The position numbers were made by a program, and so were the translations under genes. From Desulfobulbus sp. (GTDB taxonomy: Bacteria > Desulfobacterota > Desulfobulbia > Desulfobulbales > Desulfobulbaceae): a stretch of DNA of 44,776 bases. Shown piece by piece: positions 17,085 through 26,831 of the stretch. The notes beneath the pieces were generated by a model. That model saw nothing but the letters and a program-made list of their open reading frames with translations. It was not told the DNA's origin and did no database searches. The stretch lies in NCBI GenBank assembly GCA_028684915.1, contig JAQUEZ010000031.1, forward strand, positions 1 to 44,776, read 5' to 3'. How positions within the stretch are numbered: the first letter of the stretch is position 1; each line of letters begins with the position of its first letter.

Positions 17085-18908
17085 ATGCGTCGATTTATTG
17101 TTCTTATCCCAACCGTTGTTTTTTGTCTGGTTATGGCCCTTTGGGCAGGGGGGACTCTTGCCTATCGGTATGGGCTCGAATCTCTAGCAAAGGAAGGGCA
17201 GGCGCAGATGGAGCTGTATATCTCGTATCTGCGAGGGGTGCTGGAAAAATATGAGGGGTTGCCGGAACTCTTGGCCACCAACAAGCAGTTGGTCAACTTT
17301 CTGCAAAATCCGGGGAGTCGTGAGCGGATCAATGCCCTCAATTTGTACCTGGAGACGATTAACAATATCAGCGACGCCTCCGATACCTACCTGATGAACC
17401 GCGATGGGCTCACCATTGCCGCCTCCAATTGGAATACGCCCAAACCCTTTGTCGGCCGCAATTTCAGCTATCGTCCTTATTTTAAGCAGGCCATGGAAGG
17501 AAAACTGGGCCGCTATTTTGCTTTGGGCTCCACGTCCAGTGAACGGGGGTACTATTTTGCCTACCCGGTGCGATATGAGGGCAGTATCCTTGGTGCGGTG
17601 GTGATCAAAATTAATATTGATTCGATTGAAGAAAACTGGAGCGACCAGAGTGCCAATTTCCTTGTGGTCGATCCCGATGGAGTCATCTTTATAACCACCC
17701 AGGAGCAGTGGCGCTTCCGAACCATGCGGCCGCTTGATTCGCAGATACTGAAGCGACTAGCAGAAACCCAACGCTATCCTCAGGCCTCACTTGAGCCGAT
17801 CAAGCTTATCGAGGAACAGAAGGTGGACCAGGGCAAGGTGGTCAAGCTGCTGATGGAAAACGAGGGCAAGGTGAAGACCTTTCTCCAGCAGGAAACGACC
17901 ATGAACCAGGCAGGGTGGCAGATCTATGCACTTTCTGAATTCAAACCGGTTGAAACCAAAGTCATCCTTACGCTGATGAGTATTGTCGGGATGAGTGGTT
18001 TGGCGGTTTTAACCATGCTCCTTTACTGGCAGCATCAGCAGCAGGTGGCTGAGCGCCAGCGTTTTGTCGAAGATAACCGACGAATGCTTGAAGAGGCCAA
18101 CGAAAAACTGGAGATTCGGGTTGCCGAACGGACGGCCGCCTTGACCAACACTAATGTGCAGCTGCGCCAGCAGGTTCATGAACGTCAGAAAACCGAGGAG
18201 GAGTTGCGCAAGACCCGGCGTGAGTTGATCCATGCCGCCAAACTGGCCGCCCTGGGCCAGATGAGTACGGTTATCACCCATGAGCTTAATCAGCCACTGG
18301 CTGCAATCCGCACCTACACCGATAACGCGGTACAACTCCTGGCCAAGGGGCGGCAGGAGGATGTGAACTGGAATCTCGAGCAGATTAAAGAGTTGACAGA
18401 ACGTATGGGCCAGTTGGCCATGCAGCTAAAGATTTTTGCCCGCAAGAGCAGCGGCAAGTTAAATATGGTCCCTCTGCACGGTGTCCTTGATGGAGCCATG
18501 GAAGTGATGGCCCCGATTATTTCAAAATCTGGGGTGCGACTGACGATCAACATGCCCGTTGAACTGGAAGGCGTGCGCGCCAATGTCGTGCTGCTTCAGC
18601 AGGTTCTGGTCAATCTGCTCTCCAACAGTCTGCAGGCCGTTGCCGAACAGGAAGAAAAGCAGGTTGGAATTAGCGTGAGTCGCGAGGACGACAAAATCCT
18701 GCTCCGGGTCCAGGATACGGGCCCTGGCATTGATCCAGCGCTTGCCCGGCGAATCTTTGAACCCTTTTACACCACGAAGGATCCTGGCAAGGGGCTAGGC
18801 TTGGGCTTGACTATATCTGCTCGTATTATGGAAGATATGGGCGGTCGAATCCGAGTTGTCCAGACCGGCCACGGTGCCTGTTTTGAAATTTCGCTTAACA
18901 CCCAGTGA
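17085..18908 (+). CDS. dctB: DctB-like C4-dicarboxylate sensor histidine kinase
   Basis: Membrane sensor kinase of 607 residues that phosphorylates DctD in response to periplasmic dicarboxylates. There is a TM helix at about 5-27, a large periplasmic double-PAS/Cache sensor (about 30-300, with YLMNRDGLTIAASNW, VGRNFSYRPYFKQA and FALGSTSSERGYYFAYPV, typical of DctB), and a second TM at about 308-330. A coiled-coil (RQRFVEDNRRMLEEANEKLEIRVAERTAAL) precedes HisKA with H399 in ITHELNQPLAAIRTYTDNA and an HATPase domain with VNLLSNSLQAV, DTGPGID and GLGLGLTI. dctD begins 7 nt after the stop. Confidence 0.92.
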   Translation: MRRFIVLIPTVVFCLVMALWAGGTLAYRYGLESLAKEGQAQMELYISYLRGVLEKYEGLPELLATNKQLVNFLQNPGSRERINALNLYLETINNISDASDTYLMNRDGLTIAASNWNTPKPFVGRNFSYRPYFKQAMEGKLGRYFALGSTSSERGYYFAYPVRYEGSILGAVVIKINIDSIEENWSDQSANFLVVDPDGVIFITTQEQWRFRTMRPLDSQILKRLAETQRYPQASLEPIKLIEEQKVDQGKVVKLLMENEGKVKTFLQQETTMNQAGWQIYALSEFKPVETKVILTLMSIVGMSGLAVLTMLLYWQHQQQVAERQRFVEDNRRMLEEANEKLEIRVAERTAALTNTNVQLRQQVHERQKTEEELRKTRRELIHAAKLAALGQMSTVITHELNQPLAAIRTYTDNAVQLLAKGRQEDVNWNLEQIKELTERMGQLAMQLKIFARKSSGKLNMVPLHGVLDGAMEVMAPIISKSGVRLTINMPVELEGVRANVVLLQQVLVNLLSNSLQAVAEQEEKQVGISVSREDDKILLRVQDTGPGIDPALARRIFEPFYTTKDPGKGLGLGLTISARIMEDMGGRIRVVQTGHGACFEISLNTQ

Positions 18909-18915
18909 ACTTTTT

Positions 18916-20271
18916 ATGAAACCATTGAACAACGTCCTGTTTATCGATGATGAAATGCATATCCGTCAAGCCAATCGTCAGACACTGGAACTGGCTGATT
19001 TCGAGGTGACTTGTCTCGAGTCGGCGGAAGAGGCTTTAGAGCAAATTAACGATACCTGGCCCGGTGTGGTGGTGTGTGATATCCGTCTTCCCGGGATGAG
19101 CGGCACCGATTTTCAAAGGCAACTGCATGTGCTTGACAGTGACCTGCCGGTTATCCTCATTACCGGACATGGAGACGTGTCCACCGCTGTCCAGGCTATG
19201 CGTGACGGCGCCTATGATTTTCTTGAGAAACCCTATTCCTCGGAGAGGTTAGTGAAAACGGTCTCCAAGGCGCTGGAGAAGCGGATGCTCACTCTGGAAA
19301 ATCGAGCACTACGCACCGAACTTGAGGCGTATAGCGCACCAGGACCGCGTTTTATCGGAGTCACCCCGGCCACCCAGCGTTTGCGTGCCACCATCGGCCA
19401 GATCGCTGACACCAACGCGGATGTCCTCCTGATGGGGGAGACCGGCACCGGAAAGGAACTGGTAGCCCGTTTGTTGCATGAACACAGCCGACGGCGGAAT
19501 CAGAATTTTGTCGCCATCAACTGTGGCGCGGTTGCCGAGAATATGATCGAAAGTGAACTTTTCGGCCATGAAGCCGGAGCCTTCACCGATGCTCGTACCG
19601 CCAGAATCGGTAAATTTGAACACGCCGATGGCGGCACCCTGCTGTTGGATGAGATTGAAAGTATGCCGATGCAGGTTCAGGTGCATTTGCTGCGGGTCCT
19701 CCAGGAACGGGCGGTGGAGAGAATGGGTTCGAATCGGCTGATCCCTCTAAATCTGCGGGTGGTAGCTGCGGCCAAGGTCGATCTCAAGGAAGCGGCACGG
19801 CAAGGGAAGTTTCGTGAAGACCTCTATTACCGCCTCAATGTGGTCTGCCTGGAAATTCCGGCTCTCAGGGAGCGAAGGGAAGATATTCCCCTTATTTTTC
19901 ACCATTATCTACTGGTGGCCAGCCACCGATATCAGAAAGAAGTCCCCATGCCCAAACAGGCACAGGTGAATCTACTCATGGCCTATGACTGGCCGGGCAA
20001 TGTTCGCGAACTGCGCAATCTAGCCGAACGCTATGTCTTGCTCGGTGCCCAATTCAACTGGTCGCTTGAGCGAATGATGTCCGGGGGGGGCCGCAGGCAG
20101 ATCACCAGTCTACCCGATCAGGTCGATGCCTTCGAACGGGCTATCCTCGAGCAGGCACTGGCGAGTAATAACGGTTGCATCCGTGATGTAATGGCGGCGC
20201 TCTCCATTCCGCGCAAGACCTTGTACGACAAATTGCGCAAATACGGGTTGGATAAAAACGATTTCAAATAA
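18916..20271 (+). CDS. dctD: DctD-like sigma-54-dependent response regulator
   Basis: Transcription activator of 451 residues. The receiver domain (1-125) has phospho-acceptor D55 in [13 protein letters not shown] and K in FLEKPYSSE. The AAA+ domain (about 143-375) has Walker A GETGTGKE, Walker [14 protein letters not shown] and the R-finger region [13 protein letters not shown] Fis-type HTH (about 420-447, [24 protein letters not shown]) closes the protein. The sigma-54-contacting loop reads GAFTDA (residues 221-226) instead of the usual GAFTGA. The start at 18916 was chosen over an in-frame start at 18856 inside dctB, because the receiver domain begins with [13 protein letters not shown]. 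The likely target is the -24/-12 promoter before dctP. Confidence 0.92.
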   Translation: MKPLNNVLFIDDEMHIRQANRQTLELADFEVTCLESAEEALEQINDTWPGVVVCDIRLPGMSGTDFQRQLHVLDSDLPVILITGHGDVSTAVQAMRDGAYDFLEKPYSSERLVKTVSKALEKRMLTLENRALRTELEAYSAPGPRFIGVTPATQRLRATIGQIADTNADVLLMGETGTGKELVARLLHEHSRRRNQNFVAINCGAVAENMIESELFGHEAGAFTDARTARIGKFEHADGGTLLLDEIESMPMQVQVHLLRVLQERAVERMGSNRLIPLNLRVVAAAKVDLKEAARQGKFREDLYYRLNVVCLEIPALRERREDIPLIFHHYLLVASHRYQKEVPMPKQAQVNLLMAYDWPGNVRELRNLAERYVLLGAQFNWSLERMMSGGGRRQITSLPDQVDAFERAILEQALASNNGCIRDVMAALSIPRKTLYDKLRKYGLDKNDFK

Positions 20272-20354
20272 GAGGCGCGGGCGCCATTATTCAGGCTTGC
20301 TTTTCAACCTATCAGTCATAAAATACTAACTTCTGCAGGTTTCTCCCCTTGTGC

Positions 20355-20450
20355 CCCAATCATTTTGGGCCGATTTCCCCGCATTCCCCATGGCTAACGG
20401 GTGATTTTCCACCCATCTCTTAATGGTCTTCTTGAAGGGATTTTTCCCTT
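20355..20450. promoter_or_regulatory. three inverted repeats upstream of dctP (possible DctD sites)
   Basis: CCCAA-N5-TTGGG (20355-20369), GGGTG-N6-CACCC (20399-20414) and AAGGGA-N4-TCCCTT (20435-20450) lie about 45-140 bp upstream of the -24/-12 promoter, a range where sigma-54 activators bind. They differ in sequence from one another, so they may not all be sites for one protein, and the last could be a dctD terminator. Confidence 0.35.
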
Positions 20451-20492
20451 AACGGCCCATAGACACTGGTGTTATTACATTTATCACTTGCA

Positions 20493-20508
20493 TGGTTCTC
20501 TTTTTGCT
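20493..20508 (+). promoter_or_regulatory. sigma-54 (-24/-12) promoter of dctPQM
   Basis: TGG (20493-20495) and TTGCT (20504-20508) give the GG-N10-GC spacing that defines -24/-12 elements. It lies about 110 bp before dctP and directly downstream of the sigma-54 activator gene dctD, which supports function. The -24 box is TGGTTC rather than the full TGGCAC consensus. Confidence 0.65.
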
Positions 20509-20520
20509 GTGGATAGGTGA

Positions 20521-21615
<1,095 letters not shown>

Positions 21616-21636
21616 TAAATCCGTGATCCTAGTTGA

Positions 21637-21664
21637 CAAAGGCAGCCTCAGTTGGCTGCCTTTG
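21637..21664 (+). terminator. hairpin between dctP and dctQ
   Basis: A perfect 11-bp stem (CAAAGGCAGCC / GGCTGCCTTTG) with a 6-nt loop sits 21 bases after the dctP stop, followed by TTGTTC. It is probably a partial terminator or mRNA-stabilising element that lets the binding protein be made in excess over the membrane subunits. Confidence 0.65.
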
Positions 21665-21690
21665 TTGTTCAATTAATAAAGGGGAAACTC

Positions 21691-22236
21691 ATGTTTCTGC
21701 GTGTGCTCAACAAGGTGGAGGAGGCCATCATCTGCCTCCTGCTCGTGACGACAACCGGGTTGGTGTCCATGGATGTGGTCATGCGATTTGGATTCAACAG
21801 TGGTTTTATTTGGAACCAGGAGTTGACGTTGCATATGTCGGCCTGGTTCGTATTGTTTGGCTGCTCCTACGGGGTCAAGCAGGGATCGCATATTGGTGTT
21901 GACGCTTTTGTCAAGCTGTTCCCACCGCTTGGACGACGTATCCTAACCACCATCGGTTGCCTTTTGGCTCTGGCGTACTGTGGGTTGATTATCTACGGCG
22001 GTTGTATTTATCTCAATAAGGTGAGAGAGTTCGGCATTGAGCTTGAAGATATCCCCGTGGCTACCTGGATTGCCCGCTCAATTCTCATCGTAGGATTTGT
22101 CTTTCTCACCATCCGTATTCTCATTCTTCTTTGGAGTGTTCTCCGTGGCGAGATCGACGTGTTCCGTCATGCCGACGAAGCCAAAGAATCGATGGAGCTT
22201 GTTGAAGAATTGAAAAATGGGGGGAGCAAGGCATGA
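21691..22236 (+). CDS. dctQ: TRAP transporter small membrane subunit DctQ
   Basis: The four-helix small permease subunit, 181 residues. TM segments are at about 13-33, 48-66, 86-108 and 126-150. The family-typical pattern GFIWNQELTLHMSAWFVLFGCSYGVKQGSHIGVD (W-x-x-E-x-x-x-x-x-x-x-W, then G-x-H-x-x-V/I-D) is present. The start at 21691 has an AAGGGG ribosome-binding site, and the frame open from 21652 runs into the upstream hairpin. Its stop overlaps the dctM start (ATGA), indicating translational coupling. Confidence 0.92.
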   Translation: MFLRVLNKVEEAIICLLLVTTTGLVSMDVVMRFGFNSGFIWNQELTLHMSAWFVLFGCSYGVKQGSHIGVDAFVKLFPPLGRRILTTIGCLLALAYCGLIIYGGCIYLNKVREFGIELEDIPVATWIARSILIVGFVFLTIRILILLWSVLRGEIDVFRHADEAKESMELVEELKNGGSKA

Positions 22237-23633
22237 CCACCGCAGCACTTTTTGGCCTGTTGTTAGTTTGTATGCTCCTGGGCATGCCCATTGCTTTTGC
22301 CCTTGGCCTTTCCAGTATTGTCACCATCCTCTTTTTCTCCAATGACTCGTTGGCTTCCGTTTCCTTGAAACTCTTTGAAGCCTTATCGTCGCATTACACC
22401 TTGCTGGCTATCCCGTTTTTCATTCTTTCCTCTGCCTTTCTCTCCACGGGTGGAGTTGCAAAACGGATTATCCGTTTTGCGCTGAGCATTGTCGGTCATA
22501 TCCGTGGCGGTATGGCCATGGCGTCAGTTATGGCCTGTATGATCTTTGCGGCGGTTTCCGGATCATCGCCAGCCACAGTTGCTGCAATCGGCTCCATTGT
22601 TATCGTTGGCATGGTCCGAGCCGGATATCCGGAGAGTTTCGCCGCCGGTGTTATCACCAATGCAGGAACGCTCGGCATTCTTATCCCGCCTTCGATCGTC
22701 ATGCTGGTGTATGCCGCAGCCACCGAGGTTTCCGCTGCCCGGATGTTCATGGCCGGTTTTCTTCCCGGCCTGCTCATGGGGTGCTTGTTGATGGTCGCGA
22801 TCTATATTGTTGCCCGCATTAAAAAGATTCCCGCCCTTCCCTGGGCCGGTATTGGCGAGGTTTTCAGTTCCTTCGGCTCAGCCATGGGCGGCTTGATGCT
22901 GATCGTGATTGTCCTGGGCTCCATCTATGGTGGTATAGCCAGTCCGACCGAGGCCGCTGCCGTATCGGCACTCTATGCCTTTGGTGTCGCCATTTTTGGC
23001 TATCGCGATATCGGGCCGATGAAACACATTCCCTGGCGAAAAGATGGCGAAAGTTTCGGGGCCGCCCTGGGGAGAAATGTCATCCAGTCGGTGATCGCTG
23101 TACCCAAATGTGTGACGGATAAAGATGTGAACAAGGTTTTGATTGATGCCTCCAAGGTGAGCATCATGTTGTTGTTCATCATTGCCAACGCCATGCTCTT
23201 TGCCCACGTGCTCACCACTGAACGGATTCCCCATCACCTGGCGGAAATGATTCTCGGTATGGGGCTTGAATCTTGGTCCTTTTTGATCGTGGTTAACCTG
23301 CTCCTGCTGGCTGCCGGTAACTTCATGGAGCCTTCGGCCATTCTTCTGATCATGGCACCGATCCTTTTCCCCATTGCGGTAAAGCTCGGTATCGATCCGA
23401 TCCATCTGGGAATCATCATGGTGGTCAACATGGAAATCGGTATGCTCACCCCGCCGGTAGGACTGAACTTGTTTGTTACCGCCGGCATCACCGGGCAAAG
23501 TATCGGTTGGGTCATTCGCGCCTCTTTTCCCTGGCTGTTGTTACTGTTGTTCTTTCTTCTTCTTGTTACTTACATTCCACAAATCTCGCTCTTTCTGCCG
23601 GAATTTATCGATCATCTTCACGGGTATAATTAA
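22233..23633 (+). CDS. dctM: TRAP transporter large membrane subunit DctM
   Basis: The 12-13-TM transport subunit of the Na+-driven TRAP system, 466 residues. Conserved stretches include LLAIPFFILSSAFLSTGGVAKRII, FAAVSGSSPATVAAIGSI, GTLGILIPPSIVMLVYA, GGIASPTEAAAVSALYAF and LLLLAAGNFMEPSAILLIMAPILFPIA, then GMLTPPVGLNLFV. Typical DctM has about 425 residues. The excess is a hydrophilic stretch at roughly residues 262-298 (ending CVTDKDVN), between two transmembrane segments. The start overlaps dctQ by 4 nt. Confidence 0.93.
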   Translation: MTTAALFGLLLVCMLLGMPIAFALGLSSIVTILFFSNDSLASVSLKLFEALSSHYTLLAIPFFILSSAFLSTGGVAKRIIRFALSIVGHIRGGMAMASVMACMIFAAVSGSSPATVAAIGSIVIVGMVRAGYPESFAAGVITNAGTLGILIPPSIVMLVYAAATEVSAARMFMAGFLPGLLMGCLLMVAIYIVARIKKIPALPWAGIGEVFSSFGSAMGGLMLIVIVLGSIYGGIASPTEAAAVSALYAFGVAIFGYRDIGPMKHIPWRKDGESFGAALGRNVIQSVIAVPKCVTDKDVNKVLIDASKVSIMLLFIIANAMLFAHVLTTERIPHHLAEMILGMGLESWSFLIVVNLLLLAAGNFMEPSAILLIMAPILFPIAVKLGIDPIHLGIIMVVNMEIGMLTPPVGLNLFVTAGITGQSIGWVIRASFPWLLLLLFFLLLVTYIPQISLFLPEFIDHLHGYN

Positions 23634-23641
23634 CGATTGGC

Positions 23642-23680
23642 TAAGAGCCCGCTCTCCTCTTCCTGGACAGCGGGCTCTTA
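23642..23680 (+). terminator. hairpin between dctM and uspA
   Basis: A perfect 12-bp stem (TAAGAGCCCGCT / AGCGGGCTCTTA) with a 15-nt loop lies 9 bases after dctM. The uspA ribosome-binding site follows at once and there is no T-run, so it is more likely an mRNA-processing or partial-stop element than a full terminator. Confidence 0.55.
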
Positions 23681-23698
23681 CCGCTTAAGGAGAACACC

Positions 23699-24202
23699 AT
23701 GGTGCCTCGTCCAGAAATTAATACCATTCTTTATGCCACTGATCTTGGTGAACAGACCCGTCCGGTTTTCCGCATGGCAGTCAGCCAAGCCCGGCGTTAC
23801 GACGCGCGTATTCTTATGATGCACGTTGTCCCGCCCTTGGGAAGCACCGCCCAGTCCATAGTGGATACCTATCTTTCCCGTGAAGAGGCTGATAAGCTGC
23901 ATCATGAAGGTATGCATCAACTTTTGGAGACGATGAAAGTGCGGTTGGAGCGCTTTAAGCAGGATGAGATTATGGCGTACAATATTAACCGGGTTCCGGT
24001 GACCGAGATTATTGTTGTCAGCGGCAGTTATCCCTGTCATGAAATTTTGCGGGTGGCCGAAGAGCATCAGGCCGATATGATCGTCATGGGGAAGTCGACG
24101 CACAGTTTTTTTCATGTGGATATCATGGGTACTACCGCGAGAAGAGTCACCCGTTACAGCCGTATTCCGGTGTTACTTGTTCCTAATAATCCCGTGAAGT
24201 AG
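23699..24202 (+). CDS. universal stress protein (UspA family)
   Basis: Single-domain UspA-fold protein, 167 residues (INTILYATDLGEQTRPVFRMAV at the start, MMHVVPP, EILRVAEEHQADMIVMGKSTHS, RRVTRYSRIPVLLVPN at the end). The ATP-binding signature G-x-x-G-x9-G-(S/T) is only partly kept: MGKSTHSFFHVDIMGTT has the first and last glycines but not the second. Nucleotide binding is therefore uncertain. An AAGGAGA ribosome-binding site precedes the ATG. It sits directly after dctPQM. UspA-type proteins are known partners or regulators of TRAP transporters (TeaD with TeaABC), and that may be the role here. Confidence 0.85.
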   Translation: MVPRPEINTILYATDLGEQTRPVFRMAVSQARRYDARILMMHVVPPLGSTAQSIVDTYLSREEADKLHHEGMHQLLETMKVRLERFKQDEIMAYNINRVPVTEIIVVSGSYPCHEILRVAEEHQADMIVMGKSTHSFFHVDIMGTTARRVTRYSRIPVLLVPNNPVK

Positions 24203-24263
24203 GGTGGTTGTTGCCTAGAGGGGTGCCGTTGCACTGCGTGTAACATGTGAGGGAAAAGGAAAA

Positions 24264-24692
24264 ATGATAGTCGAAGGAGTCAAGCTAACTCTTCTTGGTG
24301 TTGGGGTTGTTTATCTATTTTTGAGTTTGCTGGTTGTGGTGATCAAGCTTTCTTCAAGAATTTTAAAACCGCTGACAGATAAGGAAGAAGCCACCTATAA
24401 TGCTGTGCCCACTAAAAAAGCGGTTAATCGGCGGGCAGAGGATGAGCAGCAGCGGATAATGGCGGTGATTACTGCTGCGATTGCAGCCCACCGAACTCGT
24501 CAAGCTGCGGCCAGTAGTTTGCAAGACAATGTGCTTCCACCCTCACGAGATACGGTACCAGCCTTGACGGAATGTATTTCTTCCGTGCCACTCTGTACAA
24601 ATCTTACTGTCAAGCGGCGATCAATCCGTGCGGCAGGCAGCCTCTACTTTAAGGACCGTTTAGCTCTACGCGGTTTTTTTCACAAGGGATAG
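24264..24692 (+). CDS. oadG: sodium-pump decarboxylase gamma subunit (OadG-like)
   Basis: A 142-residue membrane anchor with one N-terminal TM helix (about residues 7-30, VKLTLLGVGVVYLFLSLLVVVIKL), followed by a charged soluble tail containing RIMAVITAAIAAHRTRQ, the usual OadG hallmark (VAAITAAVAAHR). The C-terminal part (after residue 90) is not recognisable and has several Cys and basic residues. In the family, OadG holds the peripheral carboxyltransferase on the beta subunit. It is followed by a biotin carrier and oadB. A GGGAAAAGGA-type ribosome-binding site lies upstream. Confidence 0.82.
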   Translation: MIVEGVKLTLLGVGVVYLFLSLLVVVIKLSSRILKPLTDKEEATYNAVPTKKAVNRRAEDEQQRIMAVITAAIAAHRTRQAAASSLQDNVLPPSRDTVPALTECISSVPLCTNLTVKRRSIRAAGSLYFKDRLALRGFFHKG

Positions 24693-24807
24693 GCCCCAGA
24701 AATCGATTTCACGTTTTTTGTTCTGGGCAAATTCATTGATGCCGTGACGTTAAGCGTGGTCGTGAAAATCAGATCATCCATCAGCTCTGCAAACACGAAG
24801 AGAAGGT

Positions 24808-25152
24808 ATGAATACAATATCCCGCTACAAAGTCACCGTCGACGGTATCACTTATCATGTCCAGGTTGAAGATGAAACCGGAGAGGTAGCCTCCGTTAAC
24901 CGGGCCGATCAACAGCTAAGTGGTGGTCAGCAGCGCCAGCCGATAGAGGTCCGGACCCATCTTCCTGGAAACATTTATGAGGTGCTTTGCGTTCAAGGCG
25001 ATCGGGTCAAAAAAGGGGAGACCATGGTTATTCTCGAGGCCATGAAGATGGAATCTCCCATTTATGCCACCGAAGATGGGGTGGTCCTGTCGGTTGAGGT
25101 CAGTAAGGGCCAGACTGTTACGGCTGGGCAAGTACTGTTTGTCATAGCCTGA
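24808..25152 (+). CDS. biotin carboxyl carrier protein of a sodium-pump decarboxylase
   Basis: A 114-residue biotinyl-domain protein. The N-terminal 45 residues begin like the 1.3S/OadA/MmdC type ([16 protein letters not shown]). The carrier domain has biotin-accepting K80 in LEAMKMES, with [19 protein letters not shown] before and [14 protein letters not shown] after. The Ala/Pro linker usual in MmdC is short here (SGGQQRQ). It ends 7 nt before oadB, so the two are co-translated. It shuttles CO2 from a carboxyltransferase to OadB. GAGAAGG precedes the ATG. Confidence 0.88.
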   Translation: MNTISRYKVTVDGITYHVQVEDETGEVASVNRADQQLSGGQQRQPIEVRTHLPGNIYEVLCVQGDRVKKGETMVILEAMKMESPIYATEDGVVLSVEVSKGQTVTAGQVLFVIA

Positions 25153-25159
25153 TTTCTTT

Positions 25160-26470
25160 ATGCACTCCTCGCCGACCATGAAAAAAAATAACCTTGTCCT
25201 GCTCACTGTTGTACCCGTTCTCCTCCTGTTGATGCCATTGGCCAATGTAACGGCCGGGCAGGGAGCGACTATTGCCGAGCAAAGCATGCCTGGGATGATG
25301 GAAATGTTTACCCAGTTCCTTCAATCGACCGGCATTGCCCAATTTATTCTGCCGGCAAATGGAGATTGGATCGGCGGTATAGGGCGATTGCTCATGATTG
25401 CAATCGGATTGGTGCTCGTTTATTTGGCCATTGGTCGAGAGTTTGAGCCACTGCTGTTATTGCCCATTGGGTTTGGTGCCATCCTCTCCAACATACCTTT
25501 AGCAGGAATGAATGATCCCGGTGGAATACTGTATTATATCTATACCATTGGAATCAAATCCGGGGCGTTTCCGCTCATAATTTTCATGGGTATCGGCACG
25601 TTGACGGATTTTGCTCCTATGCTGGCCAACCCTAAAACTGCGCTTCTCGGTGCAGCTGCCCAATTCGGTATTTTCACCACCCTGATTGGGGCCTTACTGC
25701 TCTCCAAATATGTGCCAGGTATTGATTTTAGCATTCTTGATGCCGCTTCCATTGGTATCATCGGCGGGGCGGACGGGCCAACCGCAATTTTCCTGTCAAG
25801 CCAGCTTTCCCCCAGACTGCTCGGTTCAATTGCAGTTGCGGCCTATTCCTACATGGCGTTGGTGCCAATCATCCAACCGCCGATTATGCGTTTTTTAACC
25901 ACAACCAATGAGCGCAAAATTCGCATGAGCCAGATGCGTTATGTCGGTAAAACCGAGAAGGTCATTTTTCCTTTACTCGTTCTTGCCCTGAGTATCTTGC
26001 TTCTCCCTTCGGCTGCCCCATTGATTGGTTTTTTTATGTTCGGCAACCTGATGCGGGAATGTGGCGTAGTTGATCGTCTGTCCAAAACTGCCCAGGATGC
26101 CTTGCTAAATATTGTGACCATCTTTTTAGGCTTGGGTGTTGGGGCGCAAATGACGGCGGAGAAATTTCTTAATGCCTCAACCCTGGGCATTCTCTTTCTT
26201 GGGGTTATCGCATTCTCCATTGGGACCGCATCCGGCATATTGATGGCCAAGGTGATGAACCTTTTCCCCGGAACCAAGATCAACCCGTTGATCGGCTCTG
26301 CCGGAGTTTCTGCCGTACCCATGGCCGCGAGGGTGAGTCATCGTCTCGGCATGGAGGCTGACCCAGAAAACATGTTGTTGATGCATGCCATGGGCCCCAA
26401 TGTGGCCGGTGTCATCGGTTCAGCGGTCGCCGCCGGTGTGTTATTGACGCTCAAGAATTTTGCTGGATAA
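25160..26470 (+). CDS. oadB: Na+-translocating decarboxylase beta subunit (OadB/MmdB)
   Basis: Integral membrane subunit that decarboxylates carboxybiotin and exports Na+. The 436-residue protein has an N-terminal hydrophobic signal-like helix, about nine TM segments and the family motifs: [46 protein letters not shown] with the essential Asp (D205); [17 protein letters not shown]; and [16 protein letters not shown] with [22 protein letters not shown] at the end. The start is ATG 25160, or ATG 25178 (MKKNNLVLL); neither has a clear ribosome-binding site, consistent with coupling to the upstream carrier gene. No alpha carboxyltransferase adjoins, so it must use one encoded elsewhere, such as the 8.7-12.5 kb genes. 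Confidence 0.93.
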   Translation: MHSSPTMKKNNLVLLTVVPVLLLLMPLANVTAGQGATIAEQSMPGMMEMFTQFLQSTGIAQFILPANGDWIGGIGRLLMIAIGLVLVYLAIGREFEPLLLLPIGFGAILSNIPLAGMNDPGGILYYIYTIGIKSGAFPLIIFMGIGTLTDFAPMLANPKTALLGAAAQFGIFTTLIGALLLSKYVPGIDFSILDAASIGIIGGADGPTAIFLSSQLSPRLLGSIAVAAYSYMALVPIIQPPIMRFLTTTNERKIRMSQMRYVGKTEKVIFPLLVLALSILLLPSAAPLIGFFMFGNLMRECGVVDRLSKTAQDALLNIVTIFLGLGVGAQMTAEKFLNASTLGILFLGVIAFSIGTASGILMAKVMNLFPGTKINPLIGSAGVSAVPMAARVSHRLGMEADPENMLLMHAMGPNVAGVIGSAVAAGVLLTLKNFAG

Positions 26471-26621
26471 ACGGACGTTCCACATAACTCTGTTCTATTG
26501 TCCAACCTGCTTTTTACCTGGTATCCCCTTTTTCCGTGTGGCGTGATCCCGGGGCGTTAGGAGAGCGGTTGTGGTTGACTTCTGCTCAATTTGTGTTTTT
26601 ATATCTTGCAAATAGAAAAGG

Positions 26622-26785
26622 TTGATGGACTCGTAAAAAGTCCATCACTCTCTAAGAGATGGCTTGGTAAAAACACGGATTAAAAGGAGCAGTGTTTTTC
26701 CCGGCTCGAAGGCATACATAAGGTCTGTCGAGTGTCGAGAAACGCGCTGGGACGCAGGAGATCTAAATTTTTATGACGCCATCAA
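26622..26785 (+). repeat. dispersed TIR repeat, copy B
   Basis: 164 bp, the best-preserved copy. It starts TTGATGGACTCGTAAAAAGT and ends with the inverted form TTTTTATGACGCCATCAA. The left end also forms a small hairpin by itself (TGATGGACT / AGTCCATCA). The centre has GGCATACATAAGGTCTGTC, close to a short palindrome around ACATAAGG. It lies directly upstream of the ABM-fold gene, in the same orientation as copy C. Confidence 0.85.
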
Positions 26786-26831
26786 GGTTGTTTGCCGAAA
26801 AAATCGTTAAAACCGGTTCTGAGGAGCGCTG

